DNA from: Vibrio sp. JPW-9-11-11 | Lineage (GTDB): Bacteria; Pseudomonadota; Gammaproteobacteria; Enterobacterales; Vibrionaceae | Direction of reading: 5' to 3' | Length of the DNA stretch: 64,000 nt | Assembly (NCBI RefSeq): GCF_013369335.1 | Contig: NZ_SZQJ01000036.1 | Location: forward strand, 310,001 to 374,000 | In this document: positions 9,836 to 19,593 of the stretch, piece after piece | How the letters are laid out: the number at the start of each line of letters is the position of its first letter | Position numbering within the stretch: the first letter of the stretch is position 1 | Program-made: the position numbers and the translations under genes | Notes under the pieces: model-generated | Told to the model about the DNA's origin: nothing | Database searches by the model: none | The model's input: the letters and a program-made list of their open reading frames with translations, nothing else

Positions 9836-10495
9836 TTAGAGCGTAGTGATGACATCATCAAAATGCAGTCGCGCCTTAGGCAGGCTGTGGTTGTAGTCTT
9901 CACCCGCTTTGTGATAACCGATCGCGAGCGCAAAATCACATACGTAGCCATTGAGTTCTTGTTGAAACTGCTCGCCAATCAGCTCTGCATCAACCCCTTC
10001 CATCGGCGTCGAGTCAATTCCTAACCGCGCTAGAGTGTGCAAAACATTCCCCAGAGCAATATAGGTTTGGGCTTTGGTCCACGTGCCATTGTAGCCAGTC
10101 TGATCGGTATTGAGTTCAGCAAACCCAAACGCTCCGTCGAGCATTTCGTTATAGCGTTCTGCGGGTAGGTGACCCGAGGTCACTTCTGCATCCACCACTT
10201 TTTTGTAGTCATCCTTGCGGTAGTGAGGATTGTAGGCGAACAGAATAGTATGTGACGCCTCTTTCGCATGAGGCTGATTAAACTGAAATTTATTGGCAAA
10301 TGTGTCGTGAAAGCGTTGTTTCGCTTCGTCACTTTCAAGCACGATAAACTTCCAAGGTTGTGAGTTAATCGATGAGGCCGATAAGTGCAGCGCTTGCGTA
10401 ATCACTTGTAAATCTTCGCTCGACACTCGCTGTGTTGGGTCGTATTTTTTTGCGGTATAACGACGGCTTAAGTCTTGAATAATTGGATGGGTCAT
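9836..10495 (-). CDS. NfsB-like NAD(P)H nitroreductase
   Basis: 219 residues, close to the length of E. coli NfsB and Vibrio FRase I. The flavin-binding family signature is DLSRRYTAKKYDPTQRVS, then ALHLSASSINSQPWKFIVLE, and GVDAELIGEQFQQELNGYV with the C-terminal LAIGYHKAGED. It is a cytosolic FMN enzyme that reduces nitro compounds, quinones or flavins. The start is ATG 10495 with AGGAAA upstream. An upstream TTG (10513) overlaps that site. It is a single gene, next to the terminator shared with the cyclase. Confidence 0.9.
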   Translation of the reverse strand: MTHPIIQDLSRRYTAKKYDPTQRVSSEDLQVITQALHLSASSINSQPWKFIVLESDEAKQRFHDTFANKFQFNQPHAKEASHTILFAYNPHYRKDDYKKVVDAEVTSGHLPAERYNEMLDGAFGFAELNTDQTGYNGTWTKAQTYIALGNVLHTLARLGIDSTPMEGVDAELIGEQFQQELNGYVCDFALAIGYHKAGEDYNHSLPKARLHFDDVITTL

Positions 10496-10732
10496 GTGTT
10501 TCCTCACTGTCAAAGTTAAGCTGGTGAGTGAAGAAGCTTTGCCCTAAATGCCAACAATAAGCAGTGGTGGTTGACTAGGTAAAGTCTCTTCTAACCAGGA
10601 AATATCGTGTTTGTTCAGTTCAATGGCACTAACTTATTCGACATTGAGGAGGAGAGAAATAGCCGAGAGTTCCAATTACTATGGAACAAATAGTCCATAA
10701 ACCGCAGTGAAACGATTTACGGTGGATGGTTG

Positions 10733-10759
10733 GCCGCAGCCTCAATAGCAGACTGCGGC
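10733..10759 (-). terminator. Hairpin after uspA
   Basis: A 7-bp GC stem (10733-10739 with 10753-10759) lies 15 bases past the uspA stop. There is no clear T-run. Confidence 0.4.
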
Positions 10760-10773
10760 AAGCATTAAGGCGT

Positions 10774-11193
10774 TTAGATAGGTACGACGAGGATATCGAC
10801 CGGGGACTTATCCACTAAGTGTTTGGAGTAGGAGACAATTTTGCTCCAGAAATCATGATGATGGCCACACAACAGCAGATCGACTTGATTGTCTTCAATC
10901 GTACTTTTTAGCTTGTCGGCTAGGTCACCGGTACCGACTAAAATGTGTTTGATGGGATGCTCACTATAGGTTTCAAAAGCGCGAATTTGCTCAATGGTAT
11001 GTTCGCCAAAAGGTTGCTGCTGTTGATTGGCTTGAATGTCGGCCACTTCTGGGTAGATTTCGCCATGAGACCCATCAATATGGATAAAAGAGATCTCTGC
11101 ACTGGTCAGTTTCGCCAAGTAGTTAGCCTTATCGATGAGAACTTTCGTTTCGTCACTGAGCTCGATTGCAACCAGAATATGTTTGTAGTTCAT
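10774..11193 (-). CDS. uspA: Universal stress protein A
   Basis: 139 residues, the usual single-domain length. It matches UspA throughout: MNYKHILVAIELSDETKVLI at the start, SFIHIDG, VDLLLCGHHHDFWSKIVSY and VDILVVPI at the end. The GHHHDFWSK stretch is characteristic of the UspA/UspC subgroup, which lacks the GxxGxxxxxxxxxG(S/T) ATP motif. It is cytosolic and usually induced by growth arrest. ATG 11193 is chosen over ATG 11199 because AAGG is nine bases from the former and only two from the latter. Confidence 0.92.
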   Translation of the reverse strand: MNYKHILVAIELSDETKVLIDKANYLAKLTSAEISFIHIDGSHGEIYPEVADIQANQQQQPFGEHTIEQIRAFETYSEHPIKHILVGTGDLADKLKSTIEDNQVDLLLCGHHHDFWSKIVSYSKHLVDKSPVDILVVPI

Positions 11194-11389
11194 AATCATG
11201 ACCTTTTTGTAACTCGCCTAACGTAAGCATAATCCCTCAATGGCGAATAAGTTGTCACGAATGTCTCGAAAACGTGAAAAATTTCCAATGCGGTCGACAA
11301 ACTAGGAAATGTTTGCCGAATAACTCGACCTTATTTGTGCCAATTTCGGTCGCTACAATAGAGTAAGTCGTGAGCTAAATCTGGAGTAA

Positions 11390-12781
<1,392 letters not shown>

Positions 12782-12785
12782 GCAT

Positions 12786-12810
12786 AGGGAGCTTTCGGGC
12801 TCCCTTTTTT
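12786..12810 (+). terminator. Rho-independent terminator
   Basis: A 7-bp stem (AGGGAGC with GCTCCCT) is followed by a run of six T. It closes the GH1 gene. Confidence 0.88.
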
Positions 12811-12937
12811 CTACCTTTAATCTCTCTTTTTATCATCAGGTGAGAAATTGATGAGGAAAGATATTACATATTCTCGAATTATAAGAATATAGTTTGATCG
12901 GGACTCCACCTGGGCGATACAAATAGGCATAAAGGTT

Positions 12938-13663
12938 ATGAAGCAAAATAGTGGACAGGTTAACGAGAAGATTCTGCAACTTTTGATGCAAGTTGCGGTG
13001 AATGATGAACCTGTCACCGCCAAGCAGTTGAGCGAACAATTGGGTACCCCAATTAGCAGTCTTTATCGACATTTGAAAGTGCTCAAAGAATGGAATCTGA
13101 TTGAAGAAAGTCCGAATGACAAAACCTTGATCATAGGTCCGGCCGCATTGTTGTTAATGCGCAGTTATGACACCTGTCAGCATGATCTCGATGCCATCGA
13201 TGCGGTGCTCAATCGACTGCAAAAGCAAACCGGAGAGATGGCCGCATACATGGTACCTGTGGGTTATCGCGCTTTATGTGTCAGTCAGAAAGAGAGTATG
13301 CAGGCGCTTCGTTGCAGCTACGTCCAGGGTCAGAGTCAACCCCTGCTGCGAGGCGCCTCATCGAAAGTGATGTTGGCTTATATGCCAGTCGCGCGTTGCG
13401 AAAAGATTTTGTGTCATTTTGGCGAGCAGCAAAGAATCGAGCAATGGCAACAAGAGTTAGAGCAGATCAGAAACCAGGGCTACGCGGTCAGTACCTCGGA
13501 AATTGATGTTGGGGTATCGGGTATCAGCGCTCCGGTGATGAAAGGCTCAAAGTTGATTGGGGCGATGTCAGTGATGGCACCCGCTCATCGCGTTCAACTC
13601 AATCAACAACGGATCGTGTTACATGTTTTACAAGCAGCTAGGGCTCTGCCCCCTGAGAGGTAA
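12938..13663 (+). CDS. IclR-family transcriptional regulator
   Basis: 241 residues. The winged helix is at about 8-60 (KILQLLMQVAVNDEPVTAKQ, SSLYRHLKVLKEWNLIEES). The C-terminal effector domain has MAAYMVPVGYRALCVSQKES, GASSKVMLAYMP, and GYAVSTSEIDVGVSGISAPV near the end. This is the standard IclR layout, though the effector is unknown. The stop codon overlaps the start of the next gene by one base (TAATG), so the two are translationally coupled and probably share a role. ATG 12938 has AAAGG unusually close upstream. Confidence 0.88.
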   Translation: MKQNSGQVNEKILQLLMQVAVNDEPVTAKQLSEQLGTPISSLYRHLKVLKEWNLIEESPNDKTLIIGPAALLLMRSYDTCQHDLDAIDAVLNRLQKQTGEMAAYMVPVGYRALCVSQKESMQALRCSYVQGQSQPLLRGASSKVMLAYMPVARCEKILCHFGEQQRIEQWQQELEQIRNQGYAVSTSEIDVGVSGISAPVMKGSKLIGAMSVMAPAHRVQLNQQRIVLHVLQAARALPPER

Positions 13664-14502
13664 TGGATATGTTTGGGCTATTTCGTCGTCACAATAAACT
13701 GGCAACCATAGGGCTGACGTCCCATCGTTTGGCGATGTTGAGTGTGAGCGAAAAGCTCAAACCTATGACGCAAGTCGAGTTTGAAATGGCCAATCAAAGC
13801 CTTGAAGAGATGTTTCAATGGGTCACCGATAGTCAAGGTCAGCACTGGTTTAACGCCGGACACTTTAATCTCAGTACTCAGGCGAGCGAAGACTATCAAT
13901 TGAAATTAAGTCACTGTCTAGGCTCGCAAGCGATGCCCGTGGTGCTAACCAATCACTGTGAAACATTGCTCCATACCTTACCGCTAATCCACGCTTCGAA
14001 GCGCGAACTTGGCATCGTGCATATTGGTCGCCAGTTTGAACTTAAGCCGTCACTTGATTTGCAGCAGGGCAGCGCGTTTCACTTTGCGCTTAGCCGCTAC
14101 GGTGAATGCCGCCTGTTTTGTCTTGGTATTGATGCGCAGTTGCAAAACGATCAAGTGTGGGAATACGCAGAAGACCTAGGCTGTGATTGGCTGACCCTTG
14201 ATGAGTGCTCGTTTCTACATCGTTTTCAGGTTAAACAGCAATTGGCAACCTACCTCGGGCATTGTGATGATGTGATCGTCAATATCGACCTCAACTGTCT
14301 CTATCCTGCTACGCGTTTGGAAGGTTATTCCGCGCTCGAGGTGCAAATGGTGAATCGAATGTTGCGTCAGCTTCTGCTTTCGAGCAAAGTGCGTCTGGTA
14401 CAATTGGTGGGTTACACAGACAAGCATTTATATTCCAAGCCAACACAAAGCATTCTGCATGAGCTGGGGCAATTGACCCCTTTTCGCGATAGGGCGGCTT
14501 AA
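13663..14502 (+). CDS. Degenerate ureohydrolase (arginase/HutG)-like protein
   Basis: 279 residues. No family is certain, but the layout resembles the arginase/agmatinase/formiminoglutamase fold. PVVLTNHCETLLHTLPLI sits where active enzymes have a GGxH motif. RELGIVHIGRQFELKPSLDL sits where they have xHxDAHxD. VNIDLNCLYP sits where they have SxDxDxxDP. On that reading the first His and one Asp are kept, while Asp, His, Asp and Asp are replaced by Gly, Gln, Glu and Asn. The manganese site would therefore be broken and a regulatory or binding role is more likely than catalysis. It is coupled to the IclR gene by a one-base overlap. The fold assignment is inference from motif spacing. Confidence 0.55.
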   Translation: MDMFGLFRRHNKLATIGLTSHRLAMLSVSEKLKPMTQVEFEMANQSLEEMFQWVTDSQGQHWFNAGHFNLSTQASEDYQLKLSHCLGSQAMPVVLTNHCETLLHTLPLIHASKRELGIVHIGRQFELKPSLDLQQGSAFHFALSRYGECRLFCLGIDAQLQNDQVWEYAEDLGCDWLTLDECSFLHRFQVKQQLATYLGHCDDVIVNIDLNCLYPATRLEGYSALEVQMVNRMLRQLLLSSKVRLVQLVGYTDKHLYSKPTQSILHELGQLTPFRDRAA

Positions 14503-14523
14503 TACCAAGCCCTAAAAACACAA

Positions 14524-14545
14524 AAGCTGGCGGTTAAGCCAGCTT
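14524..14545 (-). terminator. Terminator for the 28-residue gene
   Basis: An 8-bp stem (14524-14531 with 14538-14545) is followed on the minus strand by TTTTGTGTTTTT. It begins 19 bases beyond the stop of the small minus-strand gene, which supports that gene being transcribed. Confidence 0.72.
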
Positions 14546-14563
14546 AGTACGGTGGGTTGCGCG

Positions 14564-14650
14564 TTATGATGGTTTGCTCGCGTTTTTGTTCGACTCTTTC
14601 CAGTATTGAATGCGAACGCGATGCAATTGCGCTTTTCTCATTTTCTTCAT
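14564..14650 (-). CDS. Small basic protein, 28 residues
   Basis: A short open frame encoding MKKMRKAQLHRVRIQYW and a further 11 residues, ending KPS. It is strongly basic and rich in Lys, Arg and Gln. Support comes from AGGGA six bases before the ATG and an intrinsic terminator just past the stop on the same strand. I do not recognise a family. It could be a small nucleic-acid-binding or ribosome-associated protein, or a leader peptide. No downstream gene on this strand would make use of a leader before the terminator. Confidence 0.45.
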   Translation of the reverse strand: MKKMRKAQLHRVRIQYWKESNKNASKPS

Positions 14651-14961
14651 GATAATCCCTCACTTAAAAAACAACATTGCTCATCAATGAGCCTTTTGTG
14701 GATCCAGTTCCTCATGAACAAACTCAATGTAGCCGCCAAATTGCAAAAGATCTAGACTCCTGATCACATTTTTCTGTATGTAAACGCTGTTTTATTGCAT
14801 AAAAGTGAAGGGTGATACGTTTACATGAAGCTGTCATGAAAAATCACTTAAACTGACGCTTTTCTTTCATTGTTTAGAAACAATAGCTTAACCACGTTGT
14901 CACGCCAAACTTCTACGATCTCTGCGCTTTTATATAAAAATATCAACACAAGGAGTCAGCA
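14651..14961. other. Intergenic region before phoX
   Basis: This 311-base gap is AT-rich and has no further gene I can support. It must hold the promoters of the small minus-strand gene and of phoX. A Pho-box-like repeat lies at 14820-14859. Confidence 0.6.
14820..14859 (+). promoter_or_regulatory. Pho-box-like repeat
   Basis: CTGTCAT at 14831-14837 matches the PhoB half-site exactly. It sits in a series of 7-mers with 4-base AT-rich spacers (TTTACAT, CTGTCAT, AATCACT, CTGACGC), the 11-bp period of a Pho box. Only one repeat is a full match, so the site is tentative. The downstream phosphatase fits PhoB control. Confidence 0.35.
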
Positions 14962-16839
14962 ATGTGGGATCGTGACAATCAAGATTCTCAATTTAGCCAA
15001 ATGATCGATGCACGACTATCCCGTCGTCGATTCTTAGCCGGAACCGCCGCGGTTAGCGCGAGTGCTTTCCTCTCGCTCAACCCGATTACCAAAGCGTTTG
15101 CCGCTTCCGGCCAAGGATCTTTGCTCAACTTTGATCCTGTTCCTGCCTCAACCGCTGATGCGTTTGTCGTCCCTAAAGGCTATAAAGCGACCCCACTGCT
15201 CTCTTGGGGTGACCCTATTTTCGCTGACGCCCCTGAGTTTGACCCTAGCGGTAAACAAGGCTCACAAGCACAGTTACGTCAGTTTGGTGACAACACCGAT
15301 GGAATGAGCCTATTCCCGATCAATGACTCGCGTGCAGTGATCGCCGTCAACAATGAATACACCAACTACGATTTGCTGTTTGACCATGGTGGCAAAGCCA
15401 TGACGGCGGATGATGTACTCAAAGCGCAGGCAGCGCACGGCGTCACTGTATTTGAGATTGTTAAGTCTGGCGGTGAGTGGAAACTCGACAGAAATGGCCA
15501 GCGCAATCGTCGAATTACCGCGAACACTGAAATGCGCCTAACGGGGCCAGCAACCGGTCATCGCTTAATGAAAACTGAGCTAGACCCAAGCGGTACCCAG
15601 CCACTCGGCACCTTCAACAACTGCGCTAATGGTCAAACGCCTTGGGGCACTTACCTGACGTGTGAAGAAAACTTTAATGGTTACTTTGGCACCAGCGGCA
15701 GCGCTGAACTGTCTGCGGATCACAAGCGCTACGGCATTAAAGCGGCGAAGAGCAAATACCAATGGCATGATAGTGATGAGCGTTTTGATGTTGCGAAACA
15801 TCCGAATGAACCGCATCGCTTCGGCTGGGTGGTCGAAATTGACCCTAATGACCCAACCTCTACGCCACTTAAGCGCACCGCGCTAGGACGCTTCAAGCAT
15901 GAGAACGCGGCGCTGCTTATCAATGATGATGGACATGTTGTCGTCTATTTGGGCGATGACGAGCGTGGCGAGCACTTGTACAAGTTTGTGTCAAAGAACA
16001 AGTATCAACCAGGCAATGACCGCGCCAATCGTAACCTACTCGAAGAGGGCACCTTATATGTCGCCAAGTTTGATATGGATGACAAAGAGCTGAAAGGTCA
16101 GGGCCAATGGATTGAGCTTAGCCATGGTAAAAACGGCTTAACCAAAGAGAACGGTTTTAATGACCAAGCTGAAGTGATGATTTTTGCTCGCCGCGCGGCA
16201 ACACAAGTGGGTGCGACCACGATGGATCGTCCTGAGTGGGTAGCGGTACATCCAAACAACCAACACGTGTTCTGTACCCTGACCAATAATAAACATCGCG
16301 GGGTGAAAGAAGGCCAGCCAGTCGGTGGGCCGAACCCACGTCAAGAAAACCATTATGGCCAGATTGTACGTTGGCTGCCGCACAACGGCGACCATACCTC
16401 AGAGCGTTTTGATTGGGATTTGTATTTAATTGCTGGGAACCCAAGGGTTCATCAGGGCGATCTGTATGCGGGTAGTGACAACATTAATGCCGACAATATG
16501 TTCAATAGCCCTGATGGCATTGGTTTCGATAAAGCGGGTCGCTTGTGGATTCAAACCGATGGTAACTACTCAAATAAAGGAGATTTTGCTGGCCAAGGCA
16601 ATAACCAAATGCTGTGTGGAGACCCAGCAACTGGTGAAGTGCGCCGCTTCCTCACAGGACCCATTGCGTGTGAAATTACTGGGTTAACCTTCTCACCTGA
16701 CTATAAAACTATGTTTGTCGGTGTTCAGCACCCAGGAGAGAAAGGTGCTCCTTCTCATTTCCCTGCGGGCGGTAACAGTAAGCCACGTTCGACCATCATG
16801 GCCATCACTCGAGAAGACGGTGGCGTGATTGGCGCTTAA
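14962..16839 (+). CDS. PhoX-family alkaline phosphatase, Tat-exported
   Basis: 625 residues. The N-terminus has a twin-arginine signal, SRRRFLAGTAAVSASAFLSL, ending near AFAA, so the folded enzyme reaches the periplasm. The DUF839/PhoX body includes PINDSRAVIAVNNEYTNYD, NCANGQTPWGTYLTCEENF, GRFKHENAAL, RPEWVAVHPNN, and SPDGIGFDKAGRLWIQTDG. PhoX enzymes hydrolyse phosphomonoesters and use calcium with iron, unlike zinc-dependent PhoA. The CEEN motif is a typical metal-ligand region. Start: ATG with AAGGAG upstream. It is a single gene and probably responds to phosphate limitation. Confidence 0.9.
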   Translation: MWDRDNQDSQFSQMIDARLSRRRFLAGTAAVSASAFLSLNPITKAFAASGQGSLLNFDPVPASTADAFVVPKGYKATPLLSWGDPIFADAPEFDPSGKQGSQAQLRQFGDNTDGMSLFPINDSRAVIAVNNEYTNYDLLFDHGGKAMTADDVLKAQAAHGVTVFEIVKSGGEWKLDRNGQRNRRITANTEMRLTGPATGHRLMKTELDPSGTQPLGTFNNCANGQTPWGTYLTCEENFNGYFGTSGSAELSADHKRYGIKAAKSKYQWHDSDERFDVAKHPNEPHRFGWVVEIDPNDPTSTPLKRTALGRFKHENAALLINDDGHVVVYLGDDERGEHLYKFVSKNKYQPGNDRANRNLLEEGTLYVAKFDMDDKELKGQGQWIELSHGKNGLTKENGFNDQAEVMIFARRAATQVGATTMDRPEWVAVHPNNQHVFCTLTNNKHRGVKEGQPVGGPNPRQENHYGQIVRWLPHNGDHTSERFDWDLYLIAGNPRVHQGDLYAGSDNINADNMFNSPDGIGFDKAGRLWIQTDGNYSNKGDFAGQGNNQMLCGDPATGEVRRFLTGPIACEITGLTFSPDYKTMFVGVQHPGEKGAPSHFPAGGNSKPRSTIMAITREDGGVIGA

Positions 16840-16845
16840 GCCACT

Positions 16846-16874
16846 AAGCAATGGGGCCATGTGCCCCATTGCTT
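16846..16874 (+). terminator. Hairpin after phoX
   Basis: An 11-bp perfect stem (16846-16856 with 16864-16874) begins seven bases after the stop. There is no T-run, so termination may be weak. Confidence 0.55.
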
Positions 16875-17213
16875 CTGTGTAACAGTGATAGTGAGCATAA
16901 TTATGCGCGCTGCAGCATAAAATGTGTGATCCCCTGACCATTAGACACTAAATGTGGTTGCTTCATCCATACGGTAACACTATATTGAAAGGGTAGCCGA
17001 ATAACTTCAAAGGTGTAGAGAACCAAGTAAACTCCCAGAGCGAATACGAACAACTGAACGCAATTGACACACACAGCCTAACGAGCAATTCGTTATCGTG
17101 CATCGAAAAACGTATAAGAATTAGTATTTTCAACGGCCTTTTGCTTTACCCCTCTTTATCTCTCACCTGTGAGTTATCGATACATTATTGGATAACCCAG
17201 AAGGAGAATGATT
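16875..17213. other. Intergenic region
   Basis: A 339-base stretch with no gene I can support. It presumably contains the promoter of the 50-residue membrane protein. AAGGAG at 17201-17206 is that gene's ribosome binding site. Confidence 0.5.
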
Positions 17214-17366
17214 ATGGTATCACTAGGTATAATCGCGTTAGCTTTCTTCGTATTTATGTGCTGCTGGGTTGCACAGCATGGCCTGCCCGTTTTGGGTATG
17301 AAGTTGGACGAGTCAGACTTACTACTCATATCCGAAATGTCTGGCGAAGATGTCCTTGAAGCATAA
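17214..17366 (+). CDS. Small single-pass membrane protein, 50 residues
   Basis: A short frame starting MVSLGIIALAFFVFMCCWVA. Residues 3-20 form one membrane helix with two adjacent Cys. The remaining 30 residues are acidic (LDESDLLLISEMSGEDVLEA), which suggests a cytoplasmic or periplasmic acidic tail. AAGGAG lies seven bases before the ATG at 17214, while ATG 17208 is too close. A near-perfect terminator follows 17 bases after the stop. Ribosome binding site, helix and terminator together make this a convincing gene. I do not recognise a family. Similar microproteins often bind and regulate larger membrane proteins. Confidence 0.7.
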   Translation: MVSLGIIALAFFVFMCCWVAQHGLPVLGMKLDESDLLLISEMSGEDVLEA

Positions 17367-17383
17367 ATGACTTTACGCTAAGC

Positions 17384-17412
17384 AAAAAAGGAGCCGTTGT
17401 GGCTCCTTTTTT
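17384..17412. terminator. Bidirectional terminator
   Basis: A 12-bp stem (17384-17395 with 17401-17412) has A6 and T6 flanks and a 5-base loop. It serves the small membrane protein and probably the convergent LysR gene. Confidence 0.9.
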
Positions 17413-17461
17413 GATCTTAGAAGTTGCTATATCTGAGTGTGCGCCCACAATGCCACTATTG

Positions 17462-18358
17462 TTAGGTGTATTGCTGGAGCGTTTGCTGAATGGTGTCACG
17501 AATGGTCGTAAATCGTGCTGGGAGGCGGCGATGGCGTTTGGTCAGCATATACAAGGGTTGAATCACAGTTTGTTTGGGTTGGTAGACCGTAATATTCTCT
17601 TTGTCGCTAAAGGCCTCAAGTGCGCTTTTTGGTAGCACGGTAAAGCCACGACCTTTAGCCACAGGGAGTAGGATTTGGCTCAGTTGATTGACGTAGCCCG
17701 TTACCGGCAACTGATGGATATTGATTGTGGCTAAGTCAGGTTCGGCACAACGTGAAAAATACAGCGAAAGATAGTGCTCAGCATCTGGATGACGAATGAC
17801 TCCGAGCGCTTTGAGCTGCTGAAGATCTAATGACTGAGGGTTGCTCGCCTTAGGTAACATTAAACACAGCGGCTCGTCGCCGATTTTAACTGACTCTACG
17901 CGTGGATCTGAGGTTTGGTGGGTGATGATGCCGATATCGATGTCACCATTGATAATATCGGCCAAGATCTTATGTTGTGGTGCGACTTCTAACTGGGTAA
18001 TCAGTTGCGGGTGTTTACATTGTAAATCGAGCAGGTGAGGGTAGAGCAACAGTGCTAAAGCGCCCGAGCAAGAAAAAGATACTTGGCCCGCAAAAGGGTC
18101 ATCTTGGCTAAGGGACTGCAGCATCTGCCGCTGCTGCGAGTCCAGTTCAAGCGCATATTGGTAGACTGTTTTGCCCGCTTCAGTAATTTCGAAGCTTTTA
18201 TTGTGCCTTTCGATCAGTGCGTGACCACACGCTTGCTCTAGCTTTTTGATATGCTGGCTGACACCAGGCTGAGTCATAAACAGTTTGTCCGCGGTTTTGG
18301 TGAAATGGCCGGTATCAATTAATGTGGCAAATGTTTTAAGCCAGGCTGGGTTAAGCAT
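17462..18358 (-). CDS. LysR-family transcriptional regulator
   Basis: 298 residues. The winged helix is at about 4-62 (WLKTFATLIDTGHFTKTADK, MTQPGVSQHIKKLEQ). The type 2 periplasmic-binding-like effector domain occupies the rest (VSFSCSGALALLLYPHLLDL, GDIDIGIITHQTSDPRVESV). ATG 18358 is preferred because AGGTGA lies five bases upstream. An upstream ATG at 18364 and a GTG at 18367 overlap that site. No target gene is divergent within the usual distance, so the regulon is unknown. Confidence 0.88.
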   Translation of the reverse strand: MLNPAWLKTFATLIDTGHFTKTADKLFMTQPGVSQHIKKLEQACGHALIERHNKSFEITEAGKTVYQYALELDSQQRQMLQSLSQDDPFAGQVSFSCSGALALLLYPHLLDLQCKHPQLITQLEVAPQHKILADIINGDIDIGIITHQTSDPRVESVKIGDEPLCLMLPKASNPQSLDLQQLKALGVIRHPDAEHYLSLYFSRCAEPDLATINIHQLPVTGYVNQLSQILLPVAKGRGFTVLPKSALEAFSDKENITVYQPKQTVIQPLYMLTKRHRRLPARFTTIRDTIQQTLQQYT

Positions 18359-18440
18359 TTCCATCACCTATAACAAATTATTATCTTTTATAGTCTATAT
18401 GATAAAAATAAATCTAGGTAGTGCAGGCTCGCAGCGCTGC

Positions 18441-19274
18441 TCAACTGGCATTTAGCTGAACCGCGAGATCGCGACCGCTGCCGCGAAAATGATCGATGGT
18501 TTCAACAAACTGGCTAGGAAGGTCTAATAAGCGTGAGTCAGGATGCTCGGCAAGATAGCGGCTTTTTCCCTCTTCACTTTCTAACAAATCCCAATCGCGA
18601 TGAATCGCTCGAGCCAAATGTAATGTGGTGGCCAGTTTGGGTGAAACTTCAGCGTCACGCGGATCGTCAAAGTTAGCGATCGCATCGACCATTTCTTCGG
18701 GGAACTGCCACGTTTTGGCCAGCTTAGCGCCTAATGTTGGCGCGGTAATATCCAATAGCTCTTCTTGCACATCTAGCGCGTTTTCCCCAGCCTGTGCGCG
18801 CTGTTGGATCTGAATGGCTTGTTCGGGCACCAGAGTGTGGATCATCAGCTCGCCAATGTTATGCAAAATGCCAGTGGTAAACATATCATCGCCGTCGATA
18901 TCGGTTTGTTGAGCGATTTTACTGGCCAACACGGCCACTTCGAAGGTTTCTCCCCAGTACTGATCCATATCGAGGGTACGAATGCGAGGAAACACACTGG
19001 ATAACGCGGAGACAACGACTAAGGTACGTACAGGTGCCGTTCCGACACGTACCACCGCTTCGTTCACCGACCCTATGGTTTTTTGGGCACCGAAATAGGC
19101 CGCATTGGCAAGGCGCAGTAGCCGAGCACTTAGCACCTGGTCAGTCGATATTTTCTGTGCCAATTGGGTAAAGTTTACCTCGGGTTGGTTGACCATATCG
19201 AGTAACTCTTGCAGAACTTTTTCTATCCTAGGTAGCTCGTCGATACGAGAAAGTAGTGCCTCCTGGCTCATCAT
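18441..19274 (-). CDS. HDOD-domain signalling protein
   Basis: 277 residues, essentially one HDOD domain: LPRIEKVLQELLDMVNQPEV, QVLSARLLRLANAAYFGAQK, VGTAPVRTLVV, and GILHNIGELMIHTLVPEQAI. The catalytic HD pair of true phosphohydrolases is replaced by HN, as is usual for HDOD proteins, which act as non-enzymatic signalling scaffolds in chemotaxis, biofilm or cell-cycle control. AAGGAG precedes the double ATG at 19274/19271. Either could be used. It is a single gene. Confidence 0.88.
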   Translation of the reverse strand: MMSQEALLSRIDELPRIEKVLQELLDMVNQPEVNFTQLAQKISTDQVLSARLLRLANAAYFGAQKTIGSVNEAVVRVGTAPVRTLVVVSALSSVFPRIRTLDMDQYWGETFEVAVLASKIAQQTDIDGDDMFTTGILHNIGELMIHTLVPEQAIQIQQRAQAGENALDVQEELLDITAPTLGAKLAKTWQFPEEMVDAIANFDDPRDAEVSPKLATTLHLARAIHRDWDLLESEEGKSRYLAEHPDSRLLDLPSQFVETIDHFRGSGRDLAVQLNAS

Positions 19275-19419
19275 GCTGCTCCTTTTGCGATAATCCAATC
19301 ACTATAGTTCACATCAATCGCATCCTCCAATTTGGACCCAAATACCCGCTCGGCTTGGAATCGAGCTGGCATTTTACCCTGCCCATTGTCATGACTTGAT
19401 GCTACTATCCAACTTCAAT

Positions 19420-19500
19420 AGTCGGGGAGCCTAGTCAAGGCTGAGATCGCCAAGCGAGACCCGTTGAACCTGATTCAGTTAACACTGACGTAGGGAACTA
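19420..19500 (+). ncRNA. TPP (THI element) riboswitch
   Basis: The conserved THI core is present in order: GGGGAGCC, GGCTGAGATCG, GACCCGTTGAACCTGAT and CTGACGTAGGGAAC. These form the two TPP-binding arms. It lies about 95 bases before thiD, so thiamine diphosphate should turn that gene down. The boundaries are approximate. Confidence 0.95.
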
Positions 19501-19503
19501 TAA

Positions 19504-19527
19504 ACGCAGCTCGCACTTTAGCTGCGT
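19504..19527 (+). terminator. Hairpin in the riboswitch expression platform
   Basis: An 8-bp stem (ACGCAGCT with AGCTGCGT) follows the aptamer directly. No strong T-run follows, so whether it controls transcription or translation is unclear. Confidence 0.45.
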
Positions 19528-19593
19528 CCTTATCAGTGAGTCATTTCGGCTTCTGTGTGATAAGGGTTCCTGCGTCTTGTTGTAGGAGCGTTT

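Noticed and set aside
12836..13072. Minus-strand frames opposite the IclR start
   Set aside because: They are shadows of the IclR coding strand.
17141..17359. 72-residue plus-strand frame
   Set aside because: It is out of frame with the 50-residue membrane protein, which has the better ribosome binding site, composition and terminator.
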